Source: Caryophanales bacterium UBA6877
Lineage (GTDB): Bacteria; Bacillota_I; Bacilli_A; RFN20; CAG-826
Direction: 5' to 3'
Length of the DNA: 41,990 bases
Assembly (NCBI GenBank): GCA_002451465.1
Contig: DKCJ01000023.1
Coordinates: 1-41,990, forward strand
Each line of letters starts with the position of its first letter. The first letter of the stretch is position 1. Below the pieces are notes generated by a model, which saw only the letters and a list, made by a program, of their open reading frames with translations, searched no databases and was not told the origin of the DNA. Shown here in pieces: positions 35,136 through 41,990 of this stretch. Position numbers and translations under genes: made by a program.

Positions 35136-37473
35136 AATTTAACTCCTTTATATTAATATTTATTATTTTTTCCTCTACATATTTTGAGGAAATTTTAATA
35201 ACTCCTTTACCAGTTTCTTTTCCTTTTATTACAAAAGCGATACTTCCTCTATAGAATTTATGTTTACTATGACAATAATCTTCAGGATTATTTGATAATC
35301 CACTACCTAAAGCGATTAAATTTAAATTATTTGAAACAATTACATTACATTCTTCCTCATAACATGGTAATAATTCATTGTTATCATTTAAAACGTCAAC
35401 ATTTACGTAAATTATATCTTTACTATCTAGCGTTAATATTTCTTTTGATAAGCGAACATTAAAATGTGGATTATCATCACTAGATTTAAGAACTGAATAA
35501 TTTATCTCTTTTTTTATATTATTTAAATTAATTGCTTTTAAAAAACCTAATTTATATTTGCCTTTAAATATCGCACGATTATTTTTAACCTTTTTTATAC
35601 CAAGTAATTTATCATTTTGATACAGTTTAACAAAAGGATATTTAGAGTAAACTTCCACTATCATTTTTCTGTTAATATAATCATGAAAATTGTAACTTGA
35701 AATCGCATTGGTCATTTTCCAAGCCGATATTTTTGGAACTTCATCATAATGATTAACTGGTCGTAACGCTATTAGTGGTTTATCATTTTTTTTATCAAGA
35801 TATTGTTCCATAAAATTTAATAAAACTGTTCTATTATTGATTAAATCAAATAATCCCGAGCCATATGTTAAGGGTAGTCCCTTATAAGAATAATAAGTCC
35901 AATCACCAAAACCTGATTCCCCTAAAAAATCAAAACCAACCCAAACAAAATCACCAATTAAATTATTAATTTCCTTCATTTTTTTATAATTAAATGGGGT
36001 TTCATTAATAAATGTTTCAGTGCCAATTAATAAACGATCCTTATGATATCTGTTATCTATATCGTACCTAGCAGATCCATAATTCAACCCTATTAAATCT
36101 AACTTTTTACTAATATTATTTTCAATTTTATCTGCTAATCTTGTTTTATTAATTAAAAAAATAATTTTTCCTAATTTCTGAGTCCAATAATTAAAAAAAG
36201 TAGAGCCAGCTTTTTTCTCTTTAACCTTTTTATTTTCATCCATTATTGTTCTTTTATATTCTACATTATCTTTATAAATCCCAAAACCTAATTTATCATA
36301 CACACAAATTAATAAATTAATTGCGCAAGTAATCTTCCTTGTATTATCTTCTTTTTTAAGAAAATCTTTCATATCACTTAATGTATTTATCCCTTTTTGT
36401 GTGGCAATTTCGCTTACTTCATTGCCAAGTGAATAAATGATTACAGATGGGTGATTAAAGTCTTTATTAACAAGACTTTTAATATCTTTTTTATATTCTA
36501 TACTTGAAAAATCACGACTATGATCATGATAATTTTTAGGAATGTACCAACCATCATAAAGTTCATCAATTATATATATTCCATAAAAATCACATGCATC
36601 TAAAATATATCTTGAACAAGGATTATGAGCACTTCTAATAGCATTAAACCCAGCCTCTTTTAATAATTTAATTCTTTGATATTCAATTTCTTTATAAGAA
36701 GCCATTCCAACAATTCCATTATCTGAATGGATACATACTCCCTTTAATTTAACTTCCTTCCCATTAACAAATAAACCTTTTTCATTTATAAAAGAGAGTT
36801 CTCGGATACCAAAAGTAATTTCTTCTTTGTCATTTTTTGTTTCAACAACAAGTCTATATAAATAAGGGTTTTCATCACTCCATAATTTGGCATCATTTAA
36901 GGTAATAACCTTATCTTCTCCATTATATATGCAATTATTTTTGTCGTAAATTTTAATTATTGGTTTTAATAACGAATCTATTAAAACTTCAATCTTTTTT
37001 TCTTTGTAACTTAATGTTTTTATCTTAATTGAATTAATTTCCTTTTTTCTTTTTACTATCAAACTAACTGGACGATAAATACCAGCGCCGGTATAAAACC
37101 TTGCAGATGGTACTAATGAATTGTCGACATAAACTTCAAGTTTATTTCTACCTTCTTTAATTAAATTAGATACATCAAAACTAAATTCACTAAATCCATA
37201 TTTATTAATTCCTAATTCAACATCGTTTAATACTACTTTTGCATTACGATAGACACCCTCAAAAAATAAAGAAAAATAAGAATTATCCCCTTTTTGTATA
37301 TCGAATATTTTTTTAAAAATATATTTTTTTCCTTGAAAAAATGCGCATGCCTCGCCACTAGCGCATTCTTTATAGCGTTTTTCATGAATTAACACATCAT
37401 AAGGGAGATCTATTCTAATAGAAGTTAAATCTTCAAACACTAGTTCCCAGTCTTTTAAAAAATCTTTTACCAT
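35128..37473 (-). CDS. Glycoside hydrolase family 2
   Basis: A 781-residue GH2 enzyme with a sugar-binding jelly roll (GAGIYRPVSL, 129-138), an immunoglobulin-like domain, then the barrel with LKGVCIHSDNG (243-253), IRSAHNPCSRYILDACD (279-295), acid/base YSLGNEVSE (Glu352) and nucleophile LIGTETF (Glu486), and C-terminal beta domains. The family covers beta-galactosidase, glucuronidase, mannosidase and others; the DNGIVG loop after the HS motif is typical of the beta-galactosidase-like group. There is no signal peptide. It is the first gene of the operon, with no clear Shine-Dalgarno and a short leader. Confidence 0.9.
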   Translation of the reverse strand: MVKDFLKDWELVFEDLTSIRIDLPYDVLIHEKRYKECASGEACAFFQGKKYIFKKIFDIQKGDNSYFSLFFEGVYRNAKVVLNDVELGINKYGFSEFSFDVSNLIKEGRNKLEVYVDNSLVPSARFYTGAGIYRPVSLIVKRKKEINSIKIKTLSYKEKKIEVLIDSLLKPIIKIYDKNNCIYNGEDKVITLNDAKLWSDENPYLYRLVVETKNDKEEITFGIRELSFINEKGLFVNGKEVKLKGVCIHSDNGIVGMASYKEIEYQRIKLLKEAGFNAIRSAHNPCSRYILDACDFYGIYIIDELYDGWYIPKNYHDHSRDFSSIEYKKDIKSLVNKDFNHPSVIIYSLGNEVSEIATQKGINTLSDMKDFLKKEDNTRKITCAINLLICVYDKLGFGIYKDNVEYKRTIMDENKKVKEKKAGSTFFNYWTQKLGKIIFLINKTRLADKIENNISKKLDLIGLNYGSARYDIDNRYHKDRLLIGTETFINETPFNYKKMKEINNLIGDFVWVGFDFLGESGFGDWTYYSYKGLPLTYGSGLFDLINNRTVLLNFMEQYLDKKNDKPLIALRPVNHYDEVPKISAWKMTNAISSYNFHDYINRKMIVEVYSKYPFVKLYQNDKLLGIKKVKNNRAIFKGKYKLGFLKAINLNNIKKEINYSVLKSSDDNPHFNVRLSKEILTLDSKDIIYVNVDVLNDNNELLPCYEEECNVIVSNNLNLIALGSGLSNNPEDYCHSKHKFYRGSIAFVIKGKETGKGVIKISSKYVEEKIININIKELNYE

Positions 37474-37512
37474 AATTAATTTTACTTATTATCAAATATT
37501 TTTTTAATTAAA

Positions 37513-37544
37513 TATTGTAATTTTGTTCTATTTATTGTAATTTT
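37513..37544. promoter_or_regulatory. Direct repeat, probable AraC-type operator
   Basis: TATTGTAATTTT occurs at 37513-37524 and again at 37533-37544: a perfect 12-bp direct repeat with a 20-bp period, about two helical turns. It fills the short gap between the divergent regulator and the glycoside operon, the usual arrangement for AraC-family binding half sites. ATTGTAATTTT recurs once at 38900-38910, downstream of the regulator gene. Confidence 0.65.
37515..37543 (+). promoter_or_regulatory. Promoter of the AraC-type regulator, predicted leaderless
   Basis: TTGTAA (37515-37520), a 17-nt spacer and TAATTT (37538-37543), 7 nt before the ATG. It lies entirely within the direct repeats, so the regulator probably controls itself. 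Confidence 0.45.
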
Positions 37545-37550
37545 ATACAA

Positions 37551-38738
37551 ATGGATAATTTAGAAGATTTAATATATTTTAGCGAACAATTTTATTCTTC
37601 TCACTATTTACCTATAGTTATTTTTTATAATACCAAATATGATCTAAAATCCTTCTCACCAATAAAAGTATGGGGCGAATTTATAAAACAAAATATAAAA
37701 TTAGATTATCAATATTATCCATATATATTAAACACGGAAAAATATGGAATTTTTGGAATAATTAAAGTTCAAGATTATTATTTAGTTATTGGTCCTGCTC
37801 GAACTCAAAAGAAAACTGAAAACTCAATTAAAAAAATCGCCCAAGATTTAAATTTAAATAATAAAGATTTCATCCAGCTGAAAGAGTTTTTCTATACTCT
37901 TCCAAATTATACATACAATCATTTTTTTAATTTATTATCATTTTTAGAATATTCTTTAAATAAAAATAAGATAAATATTAAAGATTATTATTTATTAGAT
38001 CAAAATTTCCCAAAATATATTGAACATAACAAAATTAATAACCATATAAAAGAAATTGATAATTATCATGGCACTTATTATTTTGAAAAAAGAATGCTTG
38101 AATACATTAAAAATGGCGATTCAATAAAACTTAATAATTATTTTAATAATGTTATTAAAAAGCAAAAATTTAACGAAGGTAGAGTGGGAAATGATGAATT
38201 AAGACAAGCAAAAAATATTTTACTTGCTATTATTGCTTTAGTTGGCAAAACCTCTGCTATAGATGGAGGGATGGATATCGAAGAATCATATAATTTAATA
38301 GATTTATATTCAATTGAATGTGAAAGATGTTTTAATATCAAACAAGTTAAAGATTTGCAATTAAATGCACTATTAGACTTCACTTCAAGAATTGGTGAAT
38401 CTAAAAAAATACTTAACTATTCAAGTGATGTTAAAAATGCTATTTTCTATATCAAAAACAATCTTTATAAAATAAAAGAAGTTATGGAAATTGTTAGCTA
38501 TGTAAATGTTTCAAAAACAAAATTATCAAATAATTTTAAAAAACAAGTAGGTAAAACTTTAAATGAATATCTAAATGATGAGAAATTAAATGAAGCACAA
38601 TTACTTTTAAAATATAGTGATGAATCAATAGTAAACATTAGTTTGTTCTTAAATTATTCTACTCAATCATATTTTAGTAATAAATTTAAAGCTAAATTTA
38701 AAATTACACCTAACGAATTTCGTAAAAAATATAAGTAG
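37551..38738 (+). CDS. AraC family transcriptional regulator
   Basis: A 395-residue regulator. The C-terminal 100 residues are a double helix-turn-helix: YIKNNLYKIKEVMEIVSYVN, then VSKTKLSNNFKKQVGKTLNEYL, then IVNISLFLNYSTQSYFSNKFKAKFKITPNEFRKKYK, the AraC signature. The N-terminal 290 residues resemble the sensor part of Firmicutes regulators with a YGIFG.IKV...LVIGP core (about 63-82), and no cupin fold is obvious. It is divergent from the glycoside operon, so it is the likely activator. There is no Shine-Dalgarno; see the leaderless promoter. Confidence 0.88.
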   Translation: MDNLEDLIYFSEQFYSSHYLPIVIFYNTKYDLKSFSPIKVWGEFIKQNIKLDYQYYPYILNTEKYGIFGIIKVQDYYLVIGPARTQKKTENSIKKIAQDLNLNNKDFIQLKEFFYTLPNYTYNHFFNLLSFLEYSLNKNKINIKDYYLLDQNFPKYIEHNKINNHIKEIDNYHGTYYFEKRMLEYIKNGDSIKLNNYFNNVIKKQKFNEGRVGNDELRQAKNILLAIIALVGKTSAIDGGMDIEESYNLIDLYSIECERCFNIKQVKDLQLNALLDFTSRIGESKKILNYSSDVKNAIFYIKNNLYKIKEVMEIVSYVNVSKTKLSNNFKKQVGKTLNEYLNDEKLNEAQLLLKYSDESIVNISLFLNYSTQSYFSNKFKAKFKITPNEFRKKYK

Positions 38739-38929
38739 AATTTTAAAGCCGCAATAATTCATATAAACTTATTGAAGTAATAGTACTAAATCCTCCAGCG
38801 ACATTATTTATCTAATTAATAACACACATATATATTGCTTTTTCATGAAATCAATTTAATTTTTTTGCTTATACACAAAAAACATTAAAACATTTAATAA
38901 TTGTAATTTTAAAACATACATAAAATAAA

Positions 38930-38954
38930 ATAGCCGATATTTTATATCGACTAT
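38930..38954 (-). terminator. Terminator of tRNA-Arg
   Basis: A 10-bp stem with one G-T wobble (38930-38939 with 38945-38954) and a 5-nt loop, 12 nt beyond the tRNA 3' end, followed on the minus strand by a T-rich run. Confidence 0.8.
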
Positions 38955-38966
38955 ACTTAACTTCAT

Positions 38967-39043
38967 TGGTGCCCTAAGCAGGAGTCGAACCCGTAACCCC
39001 TTGATTCGAAGTCAAGTACTCTATCCAGTTGAGCTATTAGGGC
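38967..39043 (-). tRNA. tRNA-Arg (TCG)
   Basis: A 77-nt cloverleaf on the minus strand. The acceptor arm is GCCCTAA/TTAGGGC, the discriminator is A and CCA is encoded. The anticodon stem is CTTGA/TCAAG and the loop CTTCGAA gives TCG. Confidence 0.93.
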
Positions 39044-39082
39044 AGCACAAATATTATACTAAAAATAATGATTTAATTAATA

Positions 39083-39088
39083 TATAAT
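39083..39088 (+). promoter_or_regulatory. -10 box giving a leaderless methyltransferase mRNA
   Basis: TATAAT 6 nt before the ATG of the SpoU gene. No clear -35 is seen at the standard distance. Confidence 0.45.
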
Positions 39089-39094
39089 ATTTTT

Positions 39095-39805
39095 ATGGAA
39101 ATAAAAAAATATAAAAAAGAATTTGATTATAGTTATACTTTAGGAGCTTTCCCAACAATTGAATTATTAAAAAATCATAAGGAAGACGTAATTGATGTTT
39201 ATGTACACTCTTCTTTTAATAATATCGAAGTTAAACAACTAATATTAAAATTATTAAATAAAAATTATATAAAAAACGATAAATTAATAGATAAATTGTC
39301 ACCAAAAGAAAATTGTTATGTAATTGGTATTTTTAAAAAATATAGCAATGAACTTAATAGTAACGAACATCATCTTTTATTAGACAACCCATCAAATATG
39401 GGTAATTTAGGAACAATTATAAGGTCATCACTTGGATTTGATATTAAAAATATTGCTATCATAAAACCTGGGGTAGATTACTTTGATCCTAAATGCATTA
39501 GAGCTTCAATGGGTTCTATTTTCTCGATAAATATTGAATATTTTTCTTCACTTGAAGAATATAAAAAGAAATATTGCAACCACACTATTTATGCTTTTAT
39601 GCTTCAAAGTAAAAATGAACTCCAAAAATATACCTTTAAAAAAACTTTATCAACTTTAGCTTTTGGAAATGAAGCAACAGGTTTAGATAAAAAATATTTA
39701 GACGAAAATTCAATTATCATTAAACATTCAAATAAAATTGATTCATTAAATATAACAAATGCTGTAAGCATCGTTCTTTACGAATTTAATCGCCAAAATT
39801 ATTAG
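39095..39805 (+). CDS. SpoU/TrmH family RNA 2'-O-methyltransferase
   Basis: A 236-residue SPOUT-class enzyme. The three SpoU motifs are all present: NMGNLGTIIR (101-110), AFGNEATGL (189-197) and DSLNITNAVSIVLYEF (216-231). The N-terminal 90 residues are an RNA-binding-type extension, as in rRNA or tRNA ribose methylases. The target nucleotide is unknown. There is no Shine-Dalgarno and a TATAAT lies 6 nt from the ATG, so it is predicted leaderless. Its 3' end overlaps the convergent CDF gene by 20 bp. Confidence 0.9.
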   Translation: MEIKKYKKEFDYSYTLGAFPTIELLKNHKEDVIDVYVHSSFNNIEVKQLILKLLNKNYIKNDKLIDKLSPKENCYVIGIFKKYSNELNSNEHHLLLDNPSNMGNLGTIIRSSLGFDIKNIAIIKPGVDYFDPKCIRASMGSIFSINIEYFSSLEEYKKKYCNHTIYAFMLQSKNELQKYTFKKTLSTLAFGNEATGLDKKYLDENSIIIKHSNKIDSLNITNAVSIVLYEFNRQNY

Positions 39806-40991
39806 TTTTATCTTTACCATTACTTAAATCATAATCTACATTAATAACAACACGATATTTAGGATTCAATTCCTGAATATTTTTTTCTATATATAAAATC
39901 ATTCTATTAACAAATTTATCTTCAATAGGAACTAAAATATCAAAAATAACATTAGTTCTTGTTGGTCCTTTTACTAATCTTAAATCATGAAAACTTATTC
40001 TATCATCAAATTTTTTTAGTTCAGCTTCAATTATAGGTCTTAAATACTTAATTTCATCACTTTTAGTATCAATAGGATCCATATGAATTGTTGTTTTAAT
40101 TCCATATTTTTTAAATATTTCTTCTTCTATATTTTCAATTAAATCATGTGATTCAAAAACATTTTTATAACCATCAACTTCTAAATGAAGAGATAAAAAT
40201 TTTACATTTGGTCCATAAGTATGAGATAAAATATCGTGAACACCCAAAATCTCTTTATGTTTTTTTATATCGCTCACTATTTTTTTAATTAAATCTTTAT
40301 CAATATTTCCACCAATTAATGGAGACGCAGTGTCCTTTACCATTTTTATTCCATTTACGATAATAAATAAAGATACGCATATGGAAAGTGCGCTATCAAG
40401 CCACCATAATTGAGGGAAAAATGATTGAAAAATATAAGCAATTAAAACAACGCATGTTGAAATAACATCATTAAATGAGTCACTCATGCTAGCTTTTAAT
40501 GAAACGCTTTCAATAATTTTAGCTATTCGATAATAATAAATTCCTAAAAGAACCTTCATCAAAATAGAACCACCAAGAATTATATATACATAAAAATTAA
40601 AATTTAAATTATTTTTTTGGTTAATTAAATTTTCAATTGATTCGATAAATAACAATGAACCAATCATTAAGATTATAAATGATACTATCATTCCTGCTAT
40701 ATATTCCACACGTTCATGACCATAAGGATGTTCATAGTCAGCAGGTTTACTAGCAATTTTAAAACCTATTAAACTCACAAAACATGAAAGCAAATCACTT
40801 AAGTTATTAAAAGCATCACTAATAATTGATAAAGAAAGAGTAATTAATCCAATAAAAAGTTTAAATGCAAATAAAAAGATGTTAACAAAAATCCCGCCGC
40901 ACGATGCAAGAATACCATATTTAGTACGAACAAGAGGATTGTTAACATCCTTATAATTTTTAATAAATAATTTTCTTAATAAGTTAACCAT
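39786..40991 (-). CDS. Cation diffusion facilitator, probably Mn(II) type
   Basis: A 401-residue CDF exporter with six predicted helices and a C-terminal cytosolic domain. The transport site in helix 2 is DAFNNLSD (Asn62 and Asp66) and in helix 5 DSFNDV (Asp171 and Asp175). The N-D-D-D set is that of MntE-type manganese exporters; Zn CDFs such as YiiP have D-D-H-D. The EHPYGHERVEYIAG stretch (87-100) is the family signature. The start codon lies 6 nt after a TAATAT -10 box and has no Shine-Dalgarno, so the mRNA is predicted leaderless. Confidence 0.9.
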   Translation of the reverse strand: MVNLLRKLFIKNYKDVNNPLVRTKYGILASCGGIFVNIFLFAFKLFIGLITLSLSIISDAFNNLSDLLSCFVSLIGFKIASKPADYEHPYGHERVEYIAGMIVSFIILMIGSLLFIESIENLINQKNNLNFNFYVYIILGGSILMKVLLGIYYYRIAKIIESVSLKASMSDSFNDVISTCVVLIAYIFQSFFPQLWWLDSALSICVSLFIIVNGIKMVKDTASPLIGGNIDKDLIKKIVSDIKKHKEILGVHDILSHTYGPNVKFLSLHLEVDGYKNVFESHDLIENIEEEIFKKYGIKTTIHMDPIDTKSDEIKYLRPIIEAELKKFDDRISFHDLRLVKGPTRTNVIFDILVPIEDKFVNRMILYIEKNIQELNPKYRVVINVDYDLSNGKDKTNNFGD

Positions 40992-40997
40992 TTTTAC

Positions 40998-41026
40998 ATA
41001 TTAACGCTATTATTTTGCTCTTGCAA
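40998..41026 (-). promoter_or_regulatory. Promoter of the CDF gene, predicted leaderless
   Basis: On the minus strand TTGCAA (41026-41021), a 17-nt spacer and TAATAT (41003-40998), then 6 nt to the ATG. This is one of the two best-formed leaderless promoters in the window. Confidence 0.65.
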
Positions 41027-41043
41027 TATGTAAGTTAACTAAA

Positions 41044-41493
41044 TTAATCTTTCATGAAATCAAAAACTTTATAAAAACTATTTATAGATAAAAAACCTTC
41101 ATCAGCAAGTAATTTATAAGGCTTTGCTTCTTTCCCACTTTCTAATTTAACTATTCTTTGGAGACCTTCTGCTTCAAGCATTTTCACAAAACCATATAAT
41201 GCTTCAGAAGCATAACCAGAATCTTTATAGTTATTCTTTAATAAATAACCTATTTCAAAATCTTTATCATTTACTTTCTTACAATAAATGCTTCCAATAA
41301 CTGTTTGATATTTCTTTAGCACTATTGCGTAATAATGATGATTTTTTTCTTTATTTTTAAAATCTTCAAGAATGGTATTAAAATCTAAAGCCTTTCCATC
41401 ATTATTATCATCTAAAATACAATAAAATGAATGCAAATCAACATCTTCAAAATGTCTTAATTCTAAATTTGGTGTATCAAAAATTTCTTTCAT
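41044..41493 (-). CDS. GNAT family N-acetyltransferase (RimJ/RimL-like)
   Basis: A 149-residue protein with the RimJ/RimL-type start (FDTPNLELRHFEDVDLHSFY, about 5-24), KYQTVIGSIYCKK and motif A EIGYLLKNNYKDSGYASEAL (about 100-119). The motif A pyrophosphate loop is KDSGYAS in place of the usual R/Q-G-x-G-x-A/G, so acetyl-CoA binding may be weaker. The substrate is unknown. A GAGGA site precedes the ATG. Confidence 0.8.
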   Translation of the reverse strand: MKEIFDTPNLELRHFEDVDLHSFYCILDDNNDGKALDFNTILEDFKNKEKNHHYYAIVLKKYQTVIGSIYCKKVNDKDFEIGYLLKNNYKDSGYASEALYGFVKMLEAEGLQRIVKLESGKEAKPYKLLADEGFLSINSFYKVFDFMKD

Positions 41494-41592
41494 AAAATAA
41501 TCCTCTTTTAAAAAATAACAAATAAGTTTATAAACTTACAAAATAAATAATAATTATATTGGCGTTATGCCATATGAAAAAATAATGTATCT

Positions 41593-41608
41593 TCGCGGTT
41601 AACCGCGA
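41593..41608. repeat. Perfect 16-nt GC-rich palindrome
   Basis: TCGCGGTTAACCGCGA, centred at 41600/41601. It is far more GC-rich than its surroundings and contains the stop codon of the small minus-strand reading frame. It could fold as a 6-bp stem with a TTAA loop or bind a dimeric protein. Confidence 0.8.
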
Positions 41609-41700
41609 CGACGATCAAAAAAAACACTAAAAGAAGTTGCTTTAAAAACTAAATCAATTAAAACACTTAAAGTATTGAGATTAACTAATTTAATAACCAT
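41599..41700 (-). CDS. Possible 33-residue peptide
   Basis: A short minus-strand frame, MVIKLVNLNTLSVLIDLVFK followed by ATSFSVFFDRRRG. It has a proper AGGAG 5 nt before the ATG, a promoter with a cre-like site, and a GC-rich palindrome at its stop codon. It is hydrophobic in the middle with a basic RRR end, like small membrane-active peptides, but no family is recognised. It could be a leader peptide, a small toxin or a chance frame. The signals around it are better than expected by chance. Confidence 0.4.
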   Translation of the reverse strand: MVIKLVNLNTLSVLIDLVFKATSFSVFFDRRRG

Positions 41701-41754
41701 AGCAACTCCTTTCTTTTAACAAATTTATTATAAAACCAATAAAATTATTGTAAA

Positions 41755-41784
41755 TATATATTTTTATAATGAAAGCGTTTTCAA
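41755..41784 (-). promoter_or_regulatory. Promoter of the small peptide gene
   Basis: On the minus strand TTGAAA (41784-41779), then TATATA (41760-41755) at 18-nt spacing (or ATATAT at 17). The cre-like palindrome occupies the -35 and spacer. Confidence 0.45.
41770..41783. promoter_or_regulatory. CcpA cre-like site
   Basis: TGAAAGCGTTTTCA, a full match to the cre consensus. It lies across the -35/spacer of the small-peptide promoter, a position that would repress transcription on a preferred sugar. Confidence 0.65.
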
Positions 41785-41813
41785 AAAAAGACAATACATT
41801 TTGTATTGTCTTT
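41784..41813 (-). terminator. Terminator of tRNA-Pro
   Basis: A 12-bp stem (41787-41798 with 41802-41813) and a 3-nt loop, followed by a T7 run on the minus strand. Confidence 0.88.
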
Positions 41814-41826
41814 AAGTTTAATTTAA

Positions 41827-41903
41827 TGGTCGGGGTGGCTGGATTTGAACCAGTGACCTTCTGCTCCCAAAGCAGACGCGATACCAAGCTACGCTACACC
41901 CCG
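41827..41903 (-). tRNA. tRNA-Pro (TGG)
   Basis: A 77-nt cloverleaf on the minus strand. The acceptor arm is CGGGGTG/CACCCCG, the discriminator is A and CCA is encoded. The anticodon stem is CTGCT/AGCAG and the loop TTTGGGA gives TGG. Confidence 0.94.
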
Positions 41904-41990
41904 CGCATAAGATATTATAAACATTTCTATTTATTATTCAACTATTTATTTCTTTGAATCCAAAATTTGTTGTTAGCTTTCAAATGATGT

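Noticed and set aside
41690..41957. Reading frames of 62-65 residues on both strands near the right end
   Set aside because: Both are read through tRNA-Pro; texts such as VTGSNPATPTIKL and GFEPVTFCSQSR are typical tRNA shadows.
1..41990. CRISPR array, insertion sequence or prophage
   Set aside because: I saw no regularly spaced repeats, transposase, integrase or phage structural gene; the eroded segments near tRNAs carry no recognisable integrase remnant.

Overview
The window is very AT-rich DNA from a low-GC Gram-positive-type bacterium. It uses the standard code: TGA is a stop (for example the acetyltransferase stop at 3577-3579) and Trp is TGG. Shine-Dalgarno sites are GGAGG-like, CcpA cre-like sites are present, and every tRNA encodes its CCA end. 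Gene content (lipoprotein PhnD, FeoA-FeoA-FeoB, ECF S component, GH families taken up through a GPH symporter) suggests an uncultured Bacilli/Mollicutes-like gut lineage such as the RF39 or Acholeplasma/Erysipelotrichia neighbourhood. That placement is inference; no rRNA is present to test it.

Layout. 1-2240: an EF-G-like GTPase. 2270-3040: a decayed gene, then tRNA-Phe and tRNA-Asp. 3150-7065: a GNAT enzyme converging on a DUF362 gene and a GH78-like protein that has lost its general-acid motif. 7200-11700: a metal-homeostasis block in which a DtxR-type repressor fused to a nitroreductase domain faces feoA-feoA-feoB and an FeoB-associated Cys protein, followed by an HMA protein. 11880-14410: CopA and CopZ. 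14450-17510: a small alpha/beta hydrolase, a GT4 glycosyltransferase, and an ECF S component overlapping a uridine-kinase-like gene. 17500-21735: a phnDCEE-type ABC transporter operon ending in a small P-loop kinase. 21740-22870: a cre-like site, gene debris and tRNA-Glu(CUC). 23050-26100: a MATE exporter and a membrane-anchored GH5. 26566-37473: a tight six-gene glycoside-utilisation operon (GH2, GH1, GPH symporter, GH78, GH43, GH39) facing an AraC-type regulator. 38960-41990: tRNA-Arg, a SpoU methylase, a Mn-type CDF exporter, a GNAT, a possible 33-residue peptide gene under a cre-overlapped promoter, and tRNA-Pro.

The most notable points are the following. (1) The DtxR-nitroreductase fusion sits divergent to feo, with a palindromic operator candidate exactly at the predicted feo start site. 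(2) The glycoside operon contains no secreted enzyme, so it predicts import and cytoplasmic dismantling of a rhamnose-bearing glycoside; two 12-bp direct repeats spaced 20 bp lie in the regulator/operon intergenic region. (3) At least five genes have a -10 box 6-7 nt from the start codon and no Shine-Dalgarno, implying leaderless mRNAs. (4) Two convergent gene pairs share perfect hairpins that contain both stop codons.
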